This document shows, one piece after another, positions 23,736-31,974 of a stretch of DNA of 39,768 bases. Position 1 is the stretch's first letter. Every line of letters starts with the position of its first letter. The DNA comes from UBA6168 sp964442355 (GTDB lineage Bacteria > Bacteroidota > Bacteroidia > Chitinophagales > Saprospiraceae). Location: assembly GCA_964442355.1 (NCBI GenBank), contig CAYTZS010000022.1, forward strand, positions 1 to 39,768, given 5' to 3'. Under the pieces are notes generated by a model. That model was given only the letters and a program-made list of their open reading frames with translations, did not search any database and had not been told where the DNA came from. The position numbers and the translations under genes were made by a program.

Positions 23736-23775
23736 AAAAACAAGCGGGTGGTTTGTGTGCCACCCGCTTGTTTTG
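23736..23775 (-). terminator. Rho-independent terminator of the symporter gene
   Basis: A perfect 15-bp stem, 23738-23752 with 23761-23775 (core AACAAGCGGGTGG / CCACCCGCTTGTT), closes an 8-base loop; on the minus strand it ends in a T-run. It lies 6 bases beyond the symporter stop codon. Confidence 0.9.
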
Positions 23776-23781
23776 AAATTT

Positions 23782-25566
23782 TTATTCTGTAATGCTGCCC
23801 TTCACCTGACTCCAACTTTTCATCAAAATCAGGGTGGAGACAATCGTGATGCCAAGGCCGATGAGTGCTTTTCCCATCTCGCCGTACATCCAGAAGCCGA
23901 TGCCGAAAAGGGCTCCGTACACGAGGAAACAGCCCGCAATCATGCACATGATTTCGAGGGGGAGTTTGCCGGGTAGCACCTCATCTTGGCGAAGCTCGCC
24001 AGCTTTCAATGAAGGTTCAATGACGGCCTGCCAGCCTGATGGGTGCGGTTTTATCAGCTTGTAAAATTTGAGCAGCGTGGCATGGGCAGTGGGCTGGGTG
24101 AGGAAGGTGACCGCAATCCAGCCCACGGTCGTGATGCCCACCCCAGCTATCAGTTTGATGTGCGAAGGAATTTCGGGAAAGCCGAACTCAAACACACAGG
24201 CCACGACGAACGAAATTATCATCGCCGAAATCTCGCTCCAAGCGTTGATGCGCCACCAGAACCAGCGCAGAATGAAGATGAGGCCCGTGCCAGCGCCAAT
24301 TTGGAGCAGGATGTTGAAGGCTTGCAGGGCGTTGGACAGTAGCAGCGCCAGCATGGCTGACAACACCATCAGTACTACCGTGGACATCCGGCCCACGTTC
24401 ACCATTTCCTTGTCGGTGGCATTGGGCTTGATGAAACGCTGGTAAAAGTCATTGACCACGTAGCTGGAGCCCCAGTTGAGGTGCGTGGCGATGGTGGACA
24501 TGTAAGCTGCGATGAGCGCTGCTACGATAAGGCCCAGCAGGCCGCTTGGCAGAAAGGTCATCATGGCCGGGTAGGCAAGGTCGTCGTTGATGATGTTTTC
24601 GGGCAGGTTTGGGAAGGCAGTTTTCAGCGAAGCCACGTCGGGGAAGACGATGAGCGAGGCCAATGCCACCGCAATCCACGGCCAGGGACGCAGTGCGTAG
24701 TGCACGAAGTTGAAAAACAGCGTGGCCGTGATGGCGTGATTCTCGTTTTTGGCAGAAAGCATCCGCTGCGCAATGTAGCCACCACCGCCCGGCTCGGCAC
24801 CTGGGTACCACACGCTCCACCACTGTATGGCGATGGGCATGATGAGGAACGGAATCAGCACGTTCATGTCATTGAAGTCGGGCAGCACGTTCAACTTGCC
24901 CACCACGTTGGGGTGCGCCAACATGGCCTCCATGCCGCCCACTTGCGGCAAATTGACCACCACTACGGCGGCACCCACAACGCCAATCATGGCGACAATG
25001 AACTGAAAAAAGTCGGTCCAGATAACTCCCGTCAGGCCGCCGAGCGAGGTGTAAATCACCGTCACGACACTGGCGATGAGGATGGTCTGCATGGGCGACA
25101 GGCCCAGCAGCACCCCACCAATCTTGATGGCTGCGAGCGACACAGTGGCCATGATCATCACGTTGAAAAACACACCGAGGTACAGCGCCCGGAAGCCTCG
25201 CAAGAAGGCCGCCTCCTTGCCGGAGTAGCGCAGTTCATAAAATTCGAGGTCGGTGAGCACGCCGCTTCGCCGCCAGAGCTTGGCGTACACGAAGACCGTC
25301 AACATGCCCGTGAGCAGGAAGGCCCACCACTGCCAGTTGCCGCTGACACCGTTCTTCCGTACAATGTCGGTGACAAGGTTGGGGGTGTCGGCGCTGAAGG
25401 TCGTGGCTACCATTGAGAAGCCCAAAAGCCACCAAGGCATCGAACGCCCGGAGAGGAAGTATTCTGAGGCACTTTCGCCAGCTCGCTTGCTCACCACCAA
25501 CCCGATGACGAGCGAAAGGAGGAAAAACGCACCGACAATTGACCAATCCAGTGTTGATAGTTGCAT
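23782..25566 (-). CDS. Sodium:solute symporter (SSS family)
   Basis: A 594-residue polytopic inner-membrane transporter. The N-terminus MQLSTLDWSIVGAFFLLSLVIGL is the first helix, followed by SASEYFLSGRSMPWWLLGFSMVATTFSADTPN, the SSS signature of the first part of the LeuT-like core (given in pieces: SEYFLSGRSMPWW, SMVATTFSADTP). Further on are SLGGLTGVIWTDFFQF and ALIAAYMSTIATHLNWGSSY, the latter the sodium-site helix. About 13-14 hydrophobic segments can be counted, and the C-terminal extension is typical of a Bacteroidota subgroup. Substrate is not predictable (sugars, nucleosides or carboxylates are possible). It stands alone with its own terminator. Confidence 0.9.
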   Translation of the reverse strand: MQLSTLDWSIVGAFFLLSLVIGLVVSKRAGESASEYFLSGRSMPWWLLGFSMVATTFSADTPNLVTDIVRKNGVSGNWQWWAFLLTGMLTVFVYAKLWRRSGVLTDLEFYELRYSGKEAAFLRGFRALYLGVFFNVMIMATVSLAAIKIGGVLLGLSPMQTILIASVVTVIYTSLGGLTGVIWTDFFQFIVAMIGVVGAAVVVVNLPQVGGMEAMLAHPNVVGKLNVLPDFNDMNVLIPFLIMPIAIQWWSVWYPGAEPGGGGYIAQRMLSAKNENHAITATLFFNFVHYALRPWPWIAVALASLIVFPDVASLKTAFPNLPENIINDDLAYPAMMTFLPSGLLGLIVAALIAAYMSTIATHLNWGSSYVVNDFYQRFIKPNATDKEMVNVGRMSTVVLMVLSAMLALLLSNALQAFNILLQIGAGTGLIFILRWFWWRINAWSEISAMIISFVVACVFEFGFPEIPSHIKLIAGVGITTVGWIAVTFLTQPTAHATLLKFYKLIKPHPSGWQAVIEPSLKAGELRQDEVLPGKLPLEIMCMIAGCFLVYGALFGIGFWMYGEMGKALIGLGITIVSTLILMKSWSQVKGSITE

Positions 25567-25641
25567 TTGTTTAAAGTTGATTTTGTTTTGTTGAAATAAC
25601 GCGGTCGAAAGCTACTCTTTTTGCACTGAATTTTCCAAACC

Positions 25642-27273
25642 TTACCGCAACAGCGTCACCTCACCCTCCAACAACTGCCGATACCCATCCCTAAATTCCA
25701 CCTCGGCAAGCCAAGCATACACGCCGGAACTGGCGTTTTTGCCCTTGAAAAAACCATCCCAGCCCGCCGCAAAATCGCTGGGCTGGAAGTTGATATTTTC
25801 AAAAACCAATTCGCCCCAGCGGTCAAAGATTTTGAAGAAATGCACCGTGCCCACGTCCCCGCCATCGAAGGGCAAAAACACATCGTTGAGGCCGTCGCCG
25901 TTCGGTGAAAAAGCGCTGGGAAAATAAACCTGTCGGCAATCCTCGTAGGTGACAGTGATGTTCGCCTCTTTTTCGCCACAAATATTGGAAGCCAACACTG
26001 TGTAAGTGCCGCCGGGTTCTGTTACCTTGTGCACAGGGTCGGTGAGGCCATCTTGCCAAAGGTAGTTCGGGTTGCCAGTGGTGGTAGCGTCAAGTAACAG
26101 GGTTTGGTTGAGGCAGAGCGTGGTGTCGTTTCCGAGTGTGGCCTTCGGCAACGGGATGACGGTGACGGCTACGCGGTCGTCTGCCACGCAGTAGTCGTCA
26201 ATGGTGACGGTGACGGCGTAGAGGCCCGTCAGTGCAGTTTGCAGGGTCGGCGTGGTTTGCCCCGTTGACCACTGGTAGGCGACCGAGTTGGTGCCGAAGG
26301 AAGTGGCATCGAGCAGCAACGACTGGCCTTCGCAGATGCTGGTGTCCACGCCGAGGTCGAAGAAGACTGTGTCACCATCAATGAACACGGTCAGGGTGTC
26401 GAAGAATTGGTTGCCACAGGCATCTTTCACCTCCACTTGGTACTCGGTCGTCTGGTCGGGGTTGGCGATGGGGTTGGCGATGTTGGGGTTGCTGAGGCCA
26501 TCTGGCGGCGACCAGTGGTACTCCACGCCGCCGCTGAGGGTGATTTGGTACTGCCCGCCGGGGCAGATGACCACATCGTCGAATTTGTCCAAAAAAGTGG
26601 TGTAGCTGAAGCAAACCTGTTGGAGGTTGTTGGCGCCACCAGTGGCGGCAGTAAATCCCCAAAAAACGTTGGGGTCACCGCCGAAAATATCGTTCACGAT
26701 GTCGCCGGTGTATGTCAGGCGGAGGCTGCAATCAAACCAAACTTCGATGGTCTTCGTGGTGGCGTCCCAATTGACCCTGAGCTTGTGCCAGTCGCAATCC
26801 TCGATGTTGCCGTTGGTGGGGTTGGCTTGGGTGGGGCCAGCGAGGTTGTTGCCAGCGGAGTGGTTGAGGTTGCCGTTCATCGAAATGGCCACATGGTCAA
26901 CGGTGGGATCTGAGAGGTTGCCGTTTTGCCAAGTGTCGAACTCGATGCCCACCGAAGGCGACACGCCCTGAAACCCAAGCCCCTCGCCCTGTTGGCCGAT
27001 GCTGGTGCTCACGGGTTGTAGCCCGAAGAGGATGCCATCTGCCCCGTCGCCGTCCTTGCAGCCGAGGTACAGTTCCATGATGACTTGAAAAGAGTTGTTG
27101 AGGTCAATTTTGGTGGTGTTCCAGATGGAGCCGACCTGCCCGTTTTGAGCTTCAGTGAGCACCCAGCAGGTGTCGTTGGTTTGCTCGGCAGCGCCATTCA
27201 AGTGGAATTGTGCCAGCAAAAAATGCGACTGAAAAAGCAGGGCGAGGATGGTCAGGAGTGTGCGTTGTTTCAT
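25642..27273 (-). CDS. Secreted L-type-lectin-domain protein with T9SS type B (CHU_C) sorting domain
   Basis: A 543-residue cargo protein of the type IX secretion system. Signal peptide 1-21 (ending FLLAQ). Residues 23-225 form a legume-lectin-like beta-sandwich: LNGAAEQTNDTCWVLTEAQ, DGADGILFGLQP, and the calcium/sugar site VGIEFDTWQNGNLSDP. Three Ig/PKD-like repeats follow (about 232-300, 302-375, 376-445) with alternating DVVICPGGQYQITL-, SICEGQSLLLDA- and TLCLNQTLLLDA-type openings. Residues 450-543 are the CHU_C domain: FPSAFSPNGDGLNDVFLP, IFDRWGELVFEN, GWDGFFKGK, SGVYAWL. It is probably attached to or released from the cell surface and may bind glycans. Its ATG is 9 bases downstream of pnuC's stop codon. 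Confidence 0.9.
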   Translation of the reverse strand: MKQRTLLTILALLFQSHFLLAQFHLNGAAEQTNDTCWVLTEAQNGQVGSIWNTTKIDLNNSFQVIMELYLGCKDGDGADGILFGLQPVSTSIGQQGEGLGFQGVSPSVGIEFDTWQNGNLSDPTVDHVAISMNGNLNHSAGNNLAGPTQANPTNGNIEDCDWHKLRVNWDATTKTIEVWFDCSLRLTYTGDIVNDIFGGDPNVFWGFTAATGGANNLQQVCFSYTTFLDKFDDVVICPGGQYQITLSGGVEYHWSPPDGLSNPNIANPIANPDQTTEYQVEVKDACGNQFFDTLTVFIDGDTVFFDLGVDTSICEGQSLLLDATSFGTNSVAYQWSTGQTTPTLQTALTGLYAVTVTIDDYCVADDRVAVTVIPLPKATLGNDTTLCLNQTLLLDATTTGNPNYLWQDGLTDPVHKVTEPGGTYTVLASNICGEKEANITVTYEDCRQVYFPSAFSPNGDGLNDVFLPFDGGDVGTVHFFKIFDRWGELVFENINFQPSDFAAGWDGFFKGKNASSGVYAWLAEVEFRDGYRQLLEGEVTLLR

Positions 27274-27282
27274 GTGGTAAAA

Positions 27283-27900
27283 TTACCCAAGTTGCGGGCT
27301 TCCAATTTTAAGTTTTTGTTTCCACTGTCGCCAAGCATACACGGCCATCAACGTGTAAATAACCATTACGAATGCCAGCAAAATCGCATCTTTTACCCAA
27401 AAGAGCACCACCGCCAGTGCATCGAAAAGTATCCAGTAGAGCCAGCCTTCCAGTACTTTTTTGATGGTCAAAATGGTAGCGATGACCGAAAACGCCGTGA
27501 TGAGCGCATCGGCGTAGGGATACGAAGTAGGTGTGTATTTTTGGAACAAAAACCCGAAAGCCAACGTGAGCGCCAGCCCTGCCAATATCAGGAAAAGATG
27601 CGAGCGTAGCGGCCATTTTTGGATTTTCCCCGCATCTGATTGCTTGCCAGATTGCCAAGCGTACAACCCCCAGAAGCCCATCGCCACGTAGAAGATTTGC
27701 AACAGGCCGTCCACCCAGAGGTTGTAGCGGAAGATGCTGGCCCAAGCCCAAAGCCCACTGCTCACGATGCCAAACATCCAGCAAATGGGCCGCTCCTTCG
27801 CTGCCAGCCAAATGTAGGCCAGCGATGTGAGGGTGATGGCCCAGTCGAGCAGTGACTGGGATTGAAGCTGCTGTAAAAAGTCGGTCAGGTGTTGTTGCAT
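27283..27900 (-). CDS. pnuC: Nicotinamide riboside transporter PnuC
   Basis: A 205-residue inner-membrane protein with about seven hydrophobic segments and the PnuC pattern: SLAYIWLAAKERPICWMFGIVSSGLWAW (in parts), LWVDGLLQIFYVAMGFWGLYAW, and the late WILFDALAVVLFWVKD. PnuC imports nicotinamide riboside for NAD synthesis; some relatives (PnuT, PnuX) carry thiamine or riboflavin. The ATG at 27898-27900 is preferred to an upstream TTG. I see no TPP or NAD riboswitch-like sequence in the 261-base divergent gap (27901-28161). It may be cotranscribed with the lectin gene just downstream. Confidence 0.9.
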   Translation of the reverse strand: MQQHLTDFLQQLQSQSLLDWAITLTSLAYIWLAAKERPICWMFGIVSSGLWAWASIFRYNLWVDGLLQIFYVAMGFWGLYAWQSGKQSDAGKIQKWPLRSHLFLILAGLALTLAFGFLFQKYTPTSYPYADALITAFSVIATILTIKKVLEGWLYWILFDALAVVLFWVKDAILLAFVMVIYTLMAVYAWRQWKQKLKIGSPQLG

Positions 27901-28161
27901 TTCGTGTACTAGCAATATTGAAGTAGGGGAAAGCGGGTACCGTGATGAAGGTACATTCGTTCTTTTCTTTGCAAATCTGGGGCTTTCGCTTTTAATTTAC
28001 ATCCTGCTTAAGGCAATCGCAGGATTTGTTCCCTGATTTCAAAACTGGCTTCAAACTACACAACTACAGGATTCCCCATGAAACAAAATACCCACAACAG
28101 GGTAAAACCATAGTATTTGCATTTTTTGAAATATCGTCACAAACTCAGAAATCGAACACCC

Positions 28162-30780
28162 ATGCGAATTTTTGCACTCACCACCGCCTTTTGCTGGGCA
28201 GCCATCAGCTTCATTCATGCGCAGTGCGACCTGACAGCGCTCCAAGTCATCAACACGCCAGGCCAAGTGCTCGTCGCTGACGAGGAATGCACCGACGCCG
28301 ATGGCTGGACGCACTACTACAACACTGCCTCCAACAAAATCATTTTGTCCATCCAAAAAAACGGACAGGACATCGGCTCCATTGACCTCGGCATGAGCGT
28401 GAAGTCGGGTACATTGCCCAGTTTTGGCAGTGGTGTGGCCTACAACCTTTCCGGTGCCGATTATATTGACAACGAGATTTGGGTGGTGACCAACCGCTAT
28501 TGGCAGGTGACTGGCGCCAACGCTATCGCTGCCCCGGTGCAGGTTCGGTTCTACTTCTCCAACACGGACGTAACTGACATTGCTTCCAGTGTGGACGACT
28601 TTGGGTTCCTCGTTGACGAGCCAAAAGACCTCTACATGTACACCATCAGCACCGCTGGTGGCCTCTATCCGCTGGCCACTTCCACGCAGCCTTTCAATGC
28701 ATCTTACACGCTTTACGACATGTTCGTCGGTGGGCCGCCTGAGTGGGCCGAGGGCGACTTCAACGGCTTTCCCTACGGCGAGTTTTCCGCCACTTCGCTC
28801 GACAACGGCGGTGGTGCGGGCTTCCTCATTTTCCAAAGCAGCCCCGCACTGACCATCTCTGGCAATATCGCTCGGCCGAACGGCAATCCCGTGCCCGATG
28901 TGACTGTGCAGGCAGCTGCCATCAGCACCAGCGTGACCGATGCCAACGGCGATTACTCCTGCGCCTCGCTGCTCTCCGGCTCCAACTACGACGTGGTGCC
29001 GCACAAAGACATCAACCACGCAGAGGGCATCACGGTGTTGGACCTGATTGCCATTCACTCGCATGTCATTGGTTCGCAGCCGCTCACGACGCCGTACCAA
29101 ATCATCGCCGCAAATGCTTACGCCGACACCATCGTTACGTTTTTTGATTTGGCAAATGTGCGAGACGTGTTGCTGGGCAATGCCTCCAGTTTTCCCAACA
29201 ACACCTCTTGGCGTTTCGTGCGGGAGGGGTACTCCTTTCCCTCGGTCAATAGCCCGCTCACGGTACCTTATCCAGAGCAGATTACTGCCTTCAACCTCCA
29301 AGATTCGCTTGACAACCAAGATTTTATTGGCGTAAAAATTGGAGACGTGGCCGAACCCTCAACTGCCAACCCGCCAGCGCTCAACACCACTTTCTCGCTG
29401 CCCAATCTGAACGCCTGCAACCCTGGCGACACCGTTGTTTTCGACCTCACGGTGCAGGACTTCCAGAACGTGAGGGGCTTCCAGTTCACCGTTGAATGGG
29501 ACGAAACCGTGCTTGATTTTCTCGCTGTCTCGAATTTCAGCCTGACCAGCTTCAACATCAACAGCGTAGGCGACGATGCCGCCGACAGTGGCGCATTGAC
29601 TTTCGCTTGGTTCAACCAGCAGAACGCCAACGGCAGCACCTTGCCCAACGGCTCGGTCATTTGCAAGCTCCGATTCGTTGCCACGGGCAGCATCGGCAGC
29701 AGCACCCCAATCAGCTTCACTGGCTCAGCTACGGATTTGCTGCTCGTTCACCAAAACCTCACACAAGTGGTGCCCAGCACCGTTTCAGGCAGTTTCATCA
29801 TTGACAACAACTCTGCAGTAAGTGCAACGGCATTTGTACAAACGGCCAGTTGCACTGGCTCTGCCACGGGGGCCATTGACCTGACCACGACAGGCGGCGC
29901 ACAGCCGCTCAACTATGCTTGGAGCAATGGCGCTACCTCACAGGACATCTTCGGGCTGGTGGCTGGCCAGTACACGGTCACCATCACTGACGCATCCGGC
30001 GGCTGCCCGTTGGTACTGAGCTACGAGGTGACGCCGCCAGTGGCAATGAACCTAAGTGCTACGGTGAGCGACATGTCCTGCCCATTTGTGGTGGATGGCT
30101 CCATCGAGCTGCATGTGGCTGGCGGCGAGGCGCCGTTCACCTATCAGTGGAGCAATGGCAGCACTACCCGCATCAACGACGACCTTTATGAAGGCACCTA
30201 CTCGGTCACCGTCACCGACGGGGCAGGCTGTACCTCAACGGCAAGTTTTGACATAGGCAATGCCCCTCAACTGGTGCCAGTGGTCGCGGTCACCAATGCC
30301 TCCAATGCCAATAAAAATGATGGCTCGGTGGTCATCTCGGCCATCAACGGTGGTACGGGCCCCTTCTCCTTTCTTTGGAACAACGGTGCCACTACCCAAA
30401 GCATTGAGGATGTGCTGCCCGGCGACTACGTGGTGACCATCACCGATGCTGCTGGCTGCCAGCACGTGTTCGGCTACGAGGTGTACGGCCTTTTTACTGG
30501 CACGGTGGAGGCAGGTGGCAACCTCACTGCGGTGGAGGCTTATCCCAACCCAGTCCTCGCAGATGGGAAAATCAACTTTGTTTTTTCGGCAAAAAATGTG
30601 GGCAATTTGTGGGCAACGGTCGTTGCTGCGGATGGTAAGATTGTCGCAAAGCAGCAGTTTGAACTACCAGTCGGGCAATCGGCACAACAGATGTCAGCGC
30701 CAGTGGCCAGCGGTTTTTACATCGTTCATTTTGAAATGGACGGGCTGCCAGCCGGGCACTTGAAGTTGGTGGTGCATTGA
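28162..30780 (+). CDS. Large modular secreted protein: dockerin-like, cohesin-like, three SprB repeats, T9SS type A sorting domain
   Basis: An 872-residue exported protein. Signal peptide 1-20 (ISFIHAQ). Residues 21-228 are an unrecognised beta-rich domain. About 229-280 is a carboxypeptidase-regulatory-like fold (SGNIARPNGNPVPDVTV); 282-340 has paired DxN/DL segments like a type I dockerin (DINHAEGITVLDLIAIHSHV, FFDLANVRDVLLG). About 409-548 resembles a cohesin (GDTVVFDLTVQDFQNVRGFQ, EWDETVLDF). Three SprB-type repeats follow (555-625, 630-700, 705-775), each with a YxWSNG/LWNNG and a YxVTITD motif. The end (790-872, VEAYPNPV...) is a type A sorting domain. The ATG at 28162 begins the signal peptide; the frame upstream to 28117 is non-coding. 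It is likely a cell-surface adhesin or scaffold; role inferred. Confidence 0.88.
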   Translation: MRIFALTTAFCWAAISFIHAQCDLTALQVINTPGQVLVADEECTDADGWTHYYNTASNKIILSIQKNGQDIGSIDLGMSVKSGTLPSFGSGVAYNLSGADYIDNEIWVVTNRYWQVTGANAIAAPVQVRFYFSNTDVTDIASSVDDFGFLVDEPKDLYMYTISTAGGLYPLATSTQPFNASYTLYDMFVGGPPEWAEGDFNGFPYGEFSATSLDNGGGAGFLIFQSSPALTISGNIARPNGNPVPDVTVQAAAISTSVTDANGDYSCASLLSGSNYDVVPHKDINHAEGITVLDLIAIHSHVIGSQPLTTPYQIIAANAYADTIVTFFDLANVRDVLLGNASSFPNNTSWRFVREGYSFPSVNSPLTVPYPEQITAFNLQDSLDNQDFIGVKIGDVAEPSTANPPALNTTFSLPNLNACNPGDTVVFDLTVQDFQNVRGFQFTVEWDETVLDFLAVSNFSLTSFNINSVGDDAADSGALTFAWFNQQNANGSTLPNGSVICKLRFVATGSIGSSTPISFTGSATDLLLVHQNLTQVVPSTVSGSFIIDNNSAVSATAFVQTASCTGSATGAIDLTTTGGAQPLNYAWSNGATSQDIFGLVAGQYTVTITDASGGCPLVLSYEVTPPVAMNLSATVSDMSCPFVVDGSIELHVAGGEAPFTYQWSNGSTTRINDDLYEGTYSVTVTDGAGCTSTASFDIGNAPQLVPVVAVTNASNANKNDGSVVISAINGGTGPFSFLWNNGATTQSIEDVLPGDYVVTITDAAGCQHVFGYEVYGLFTGTVEAGGNLTAVEAYPNPVLADGKINFVFSAKNVGNLWATVVAADGKIVAKQQFELPVGQSAQQMSAPVASGFYIVHFEMDGLPAGHLKLVVH

Positions 30781-30815
30781 GCATTTATTTCTGTGCATTT
30801 AGCTAGGCAAAAAGA

Positions 30816-30852
30816 GGGCGGCAATTCTTAATTGAATTGCCGCCCTTTTTTT
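30816..30852 (+). terminator. Rho-independent terminator of the modular secreted protein gene
   Basis: GGGCGGCAATTC (30816-30827) and GAATTGCCGCCC (30834-30845) pair perfectly over 12 bp with loop TTAATT, followed by T7. Some A residues precede the stem, so it may also serve the convergent prenyl synthase gene. Confidence 0.93.
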
Positions 30853-30885
30853 GCCGCTTCGCTACTATTTTTCAAAAAAGCTCCA

Positions 30886-31857
30886 TCATTTCTTCCGCTG
30901 CGTGACGTACACCACCAACTCCCGTAGTGCCACCTTGGCAGGCGAGTCAGGGAACTGGTCGAGGATGGCAAAAGCCGCAGCGCTGTACTTGTCCATTGCT
31001 ATTTTAGCATACTCCAAGCCGCCGCTTTTCTGCACGAAGCTGATGACTTCCTTGACTTTTTCTGGATCCTCGCTGTGCCGTTTGATGAGGTTGATGATAT
31101 GTGCCTTGTCGCTTCTGGAGGCATTTTCGAGGGCGTAGATGAGCGGCAGGGTCAGTTTTTTTTCTTGGATGTCGATGCCAAGCGGCTTGCCCACATCGTC
31201 GGTGCCAAAGTCGAAAAGGTCGTCCTTGATTTGGAAAGCGATGCCGAGGTTTTCACCAAACAGCCGCATTTTTTCAATCACCGCTTCATCTTTGGTCGTA
31301 GAAGCAGCTCCAGCGCTGCAAGCGGATGCGATAAGCGATGCCGTTTTTTGGCGGATGACGTCGTAGTAAATATCCTCCTTGATGTCGAGCCGACGAGCTT
31401 TTTCCAACTGCAACAGCTCTCCCTCGCTCATGGCCTTCACGGCATCGGAGAGGATTTCGAGTAGCCGGAACTCCTTGTTTTTCAGTGCCAAGAGCAGCCC
31501 CTGTGCCAACAGGTAATCGCCGACCAGCACGGCCACTTTGTTTTTCCAAAGGGCATTGATGGAGAAAAAACCACGGCGCTCGTAGGATTCGTCCACCACG
31601 TCGTCGTGGACGAGGGTGGCCGTGTGCAGCAGTTCCACCAGCGAGGCGGCGATGTAGGTCGCTTCGGTCACTTCCCCGCAGAGCTTAGCTCCCAAAAACA
31701 CGAACATCGGGCGCACTTGCTTACCCTTGCGCCGCACGATGTAGTACATGATTCGATCCAACAGCGGCACATGGCTGCGCATGGCGTCCCGGAAGTGCAG
31801 CTCGAACCTGTCAAGCTCCTTCTCGATGGGCTGTTTTATCGTATCAATGGAAGACAT
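30886..31857 (-). CDS. Long-chain polyprenyl diphosphate synthase
   Basis: A 323-residue trans-prenyltransferase that extends allylic diphosphates with isopentenyl diphosphate, most likely to make the menaquinone side chain. The first Asp-rich motif is at 85-89 (HDDVVDE) and the second at 212-216 (KDDLFDF); GKQVRPMFVFL and the lysine of RQKTASLIASAC are also typical. The residue five places before the first motif is small (Ala80), as expected in enzymes making long chains; the exact length (C30-C40) is unknown. ATG 31855-31857 (MSSIDTIKQP) is preferred over one six codons earlier. A -7 box TACTTTTG lies at 31873-31880 on the minus strand. Confidence 0.93.
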   Translation of the reverse strand: MSSIDTIKQPIEKELDRFELHFRDAMRSHVPLLDRIMYYIVRRKGKQVRPMFVFLGAKLCGEVTEATYIAASLVELLHTATLVHDDVVDESYERRGFFSINALWKNKVAVLVGDYLLAQGLLLALKNKEFRLLEILSDAVKAMSEGELLQLEKARRLDIKEDIYYDVIRQKTASLIASACSAGAASTTKDEAVIEKMRLFGENLGIAFQIKDDLFDFGTDDVGKPLGIDIQEKKLTLPLIYALENASRSDKAHIINLIKRHSEDPEKVKEVISFVQKSGGLEYAKIAMDKYSAAAFAILDQFPDSPAKVALRELVVYVTQRKK

Positions 31858-31910
31858 AATAAAAATTGCTGGCAAAAGTAGGTTGAAACTTTGACAATCC
31901 CGTTTTGCAG

Positions 31911-31953
31911 AAACGAAACAGCCCCGACAGGATTTGGATGCCTGCCGGGGCTG
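31911..31953 (-). terminator. Rho-independent terminator of the DUF5723 gene
   Basis: CAGCCCCG (31919-31926) plus CAGG (31928-31931) pair with CCTG (31941-31944) plus CGGGGCTG (31946-31953), with one A/C mismatch and a 9-base loop; the minus strand continues TTTCGTTTC. It lies about 22 bases past the DUF5723 gene's stop codon. Confidence 0.8.
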
Positions 31954-31974
31954 CTATTTTCAAAACGGCTGCTT

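Noticed and set aside
23636..23947. N-terminal extension of xerD by 104 residues
   Set aside because: The extension overlaps the 3' end and terminator of the symporter gene and does not resemble recombinase sequence; the ATG at 23635 gives the usual length.
24481..25416. 311-residue open frame on the plus strand
   Set aside because: Antisense to the symporter gene, very rich in His, Gly and Arg, with no family resemblance; a shadow frame.
27901..28161. Possible thiamine or NAD riboswitch upstream of pnuC
   Set aside because: I looked for the conserved TPP cores on the minus strand and saw none; no compact structured aptamer was recognisable.
28051..29319. 422-residue open frame on the minus strand
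   Set aside because: It lies wholly antisense to the modular T9SS cargo gene, has no recognisable motif or signal sequence, and its composition (rich in Val, Gly, His) is that of a mirrored frame in GC-rich coding DNA.
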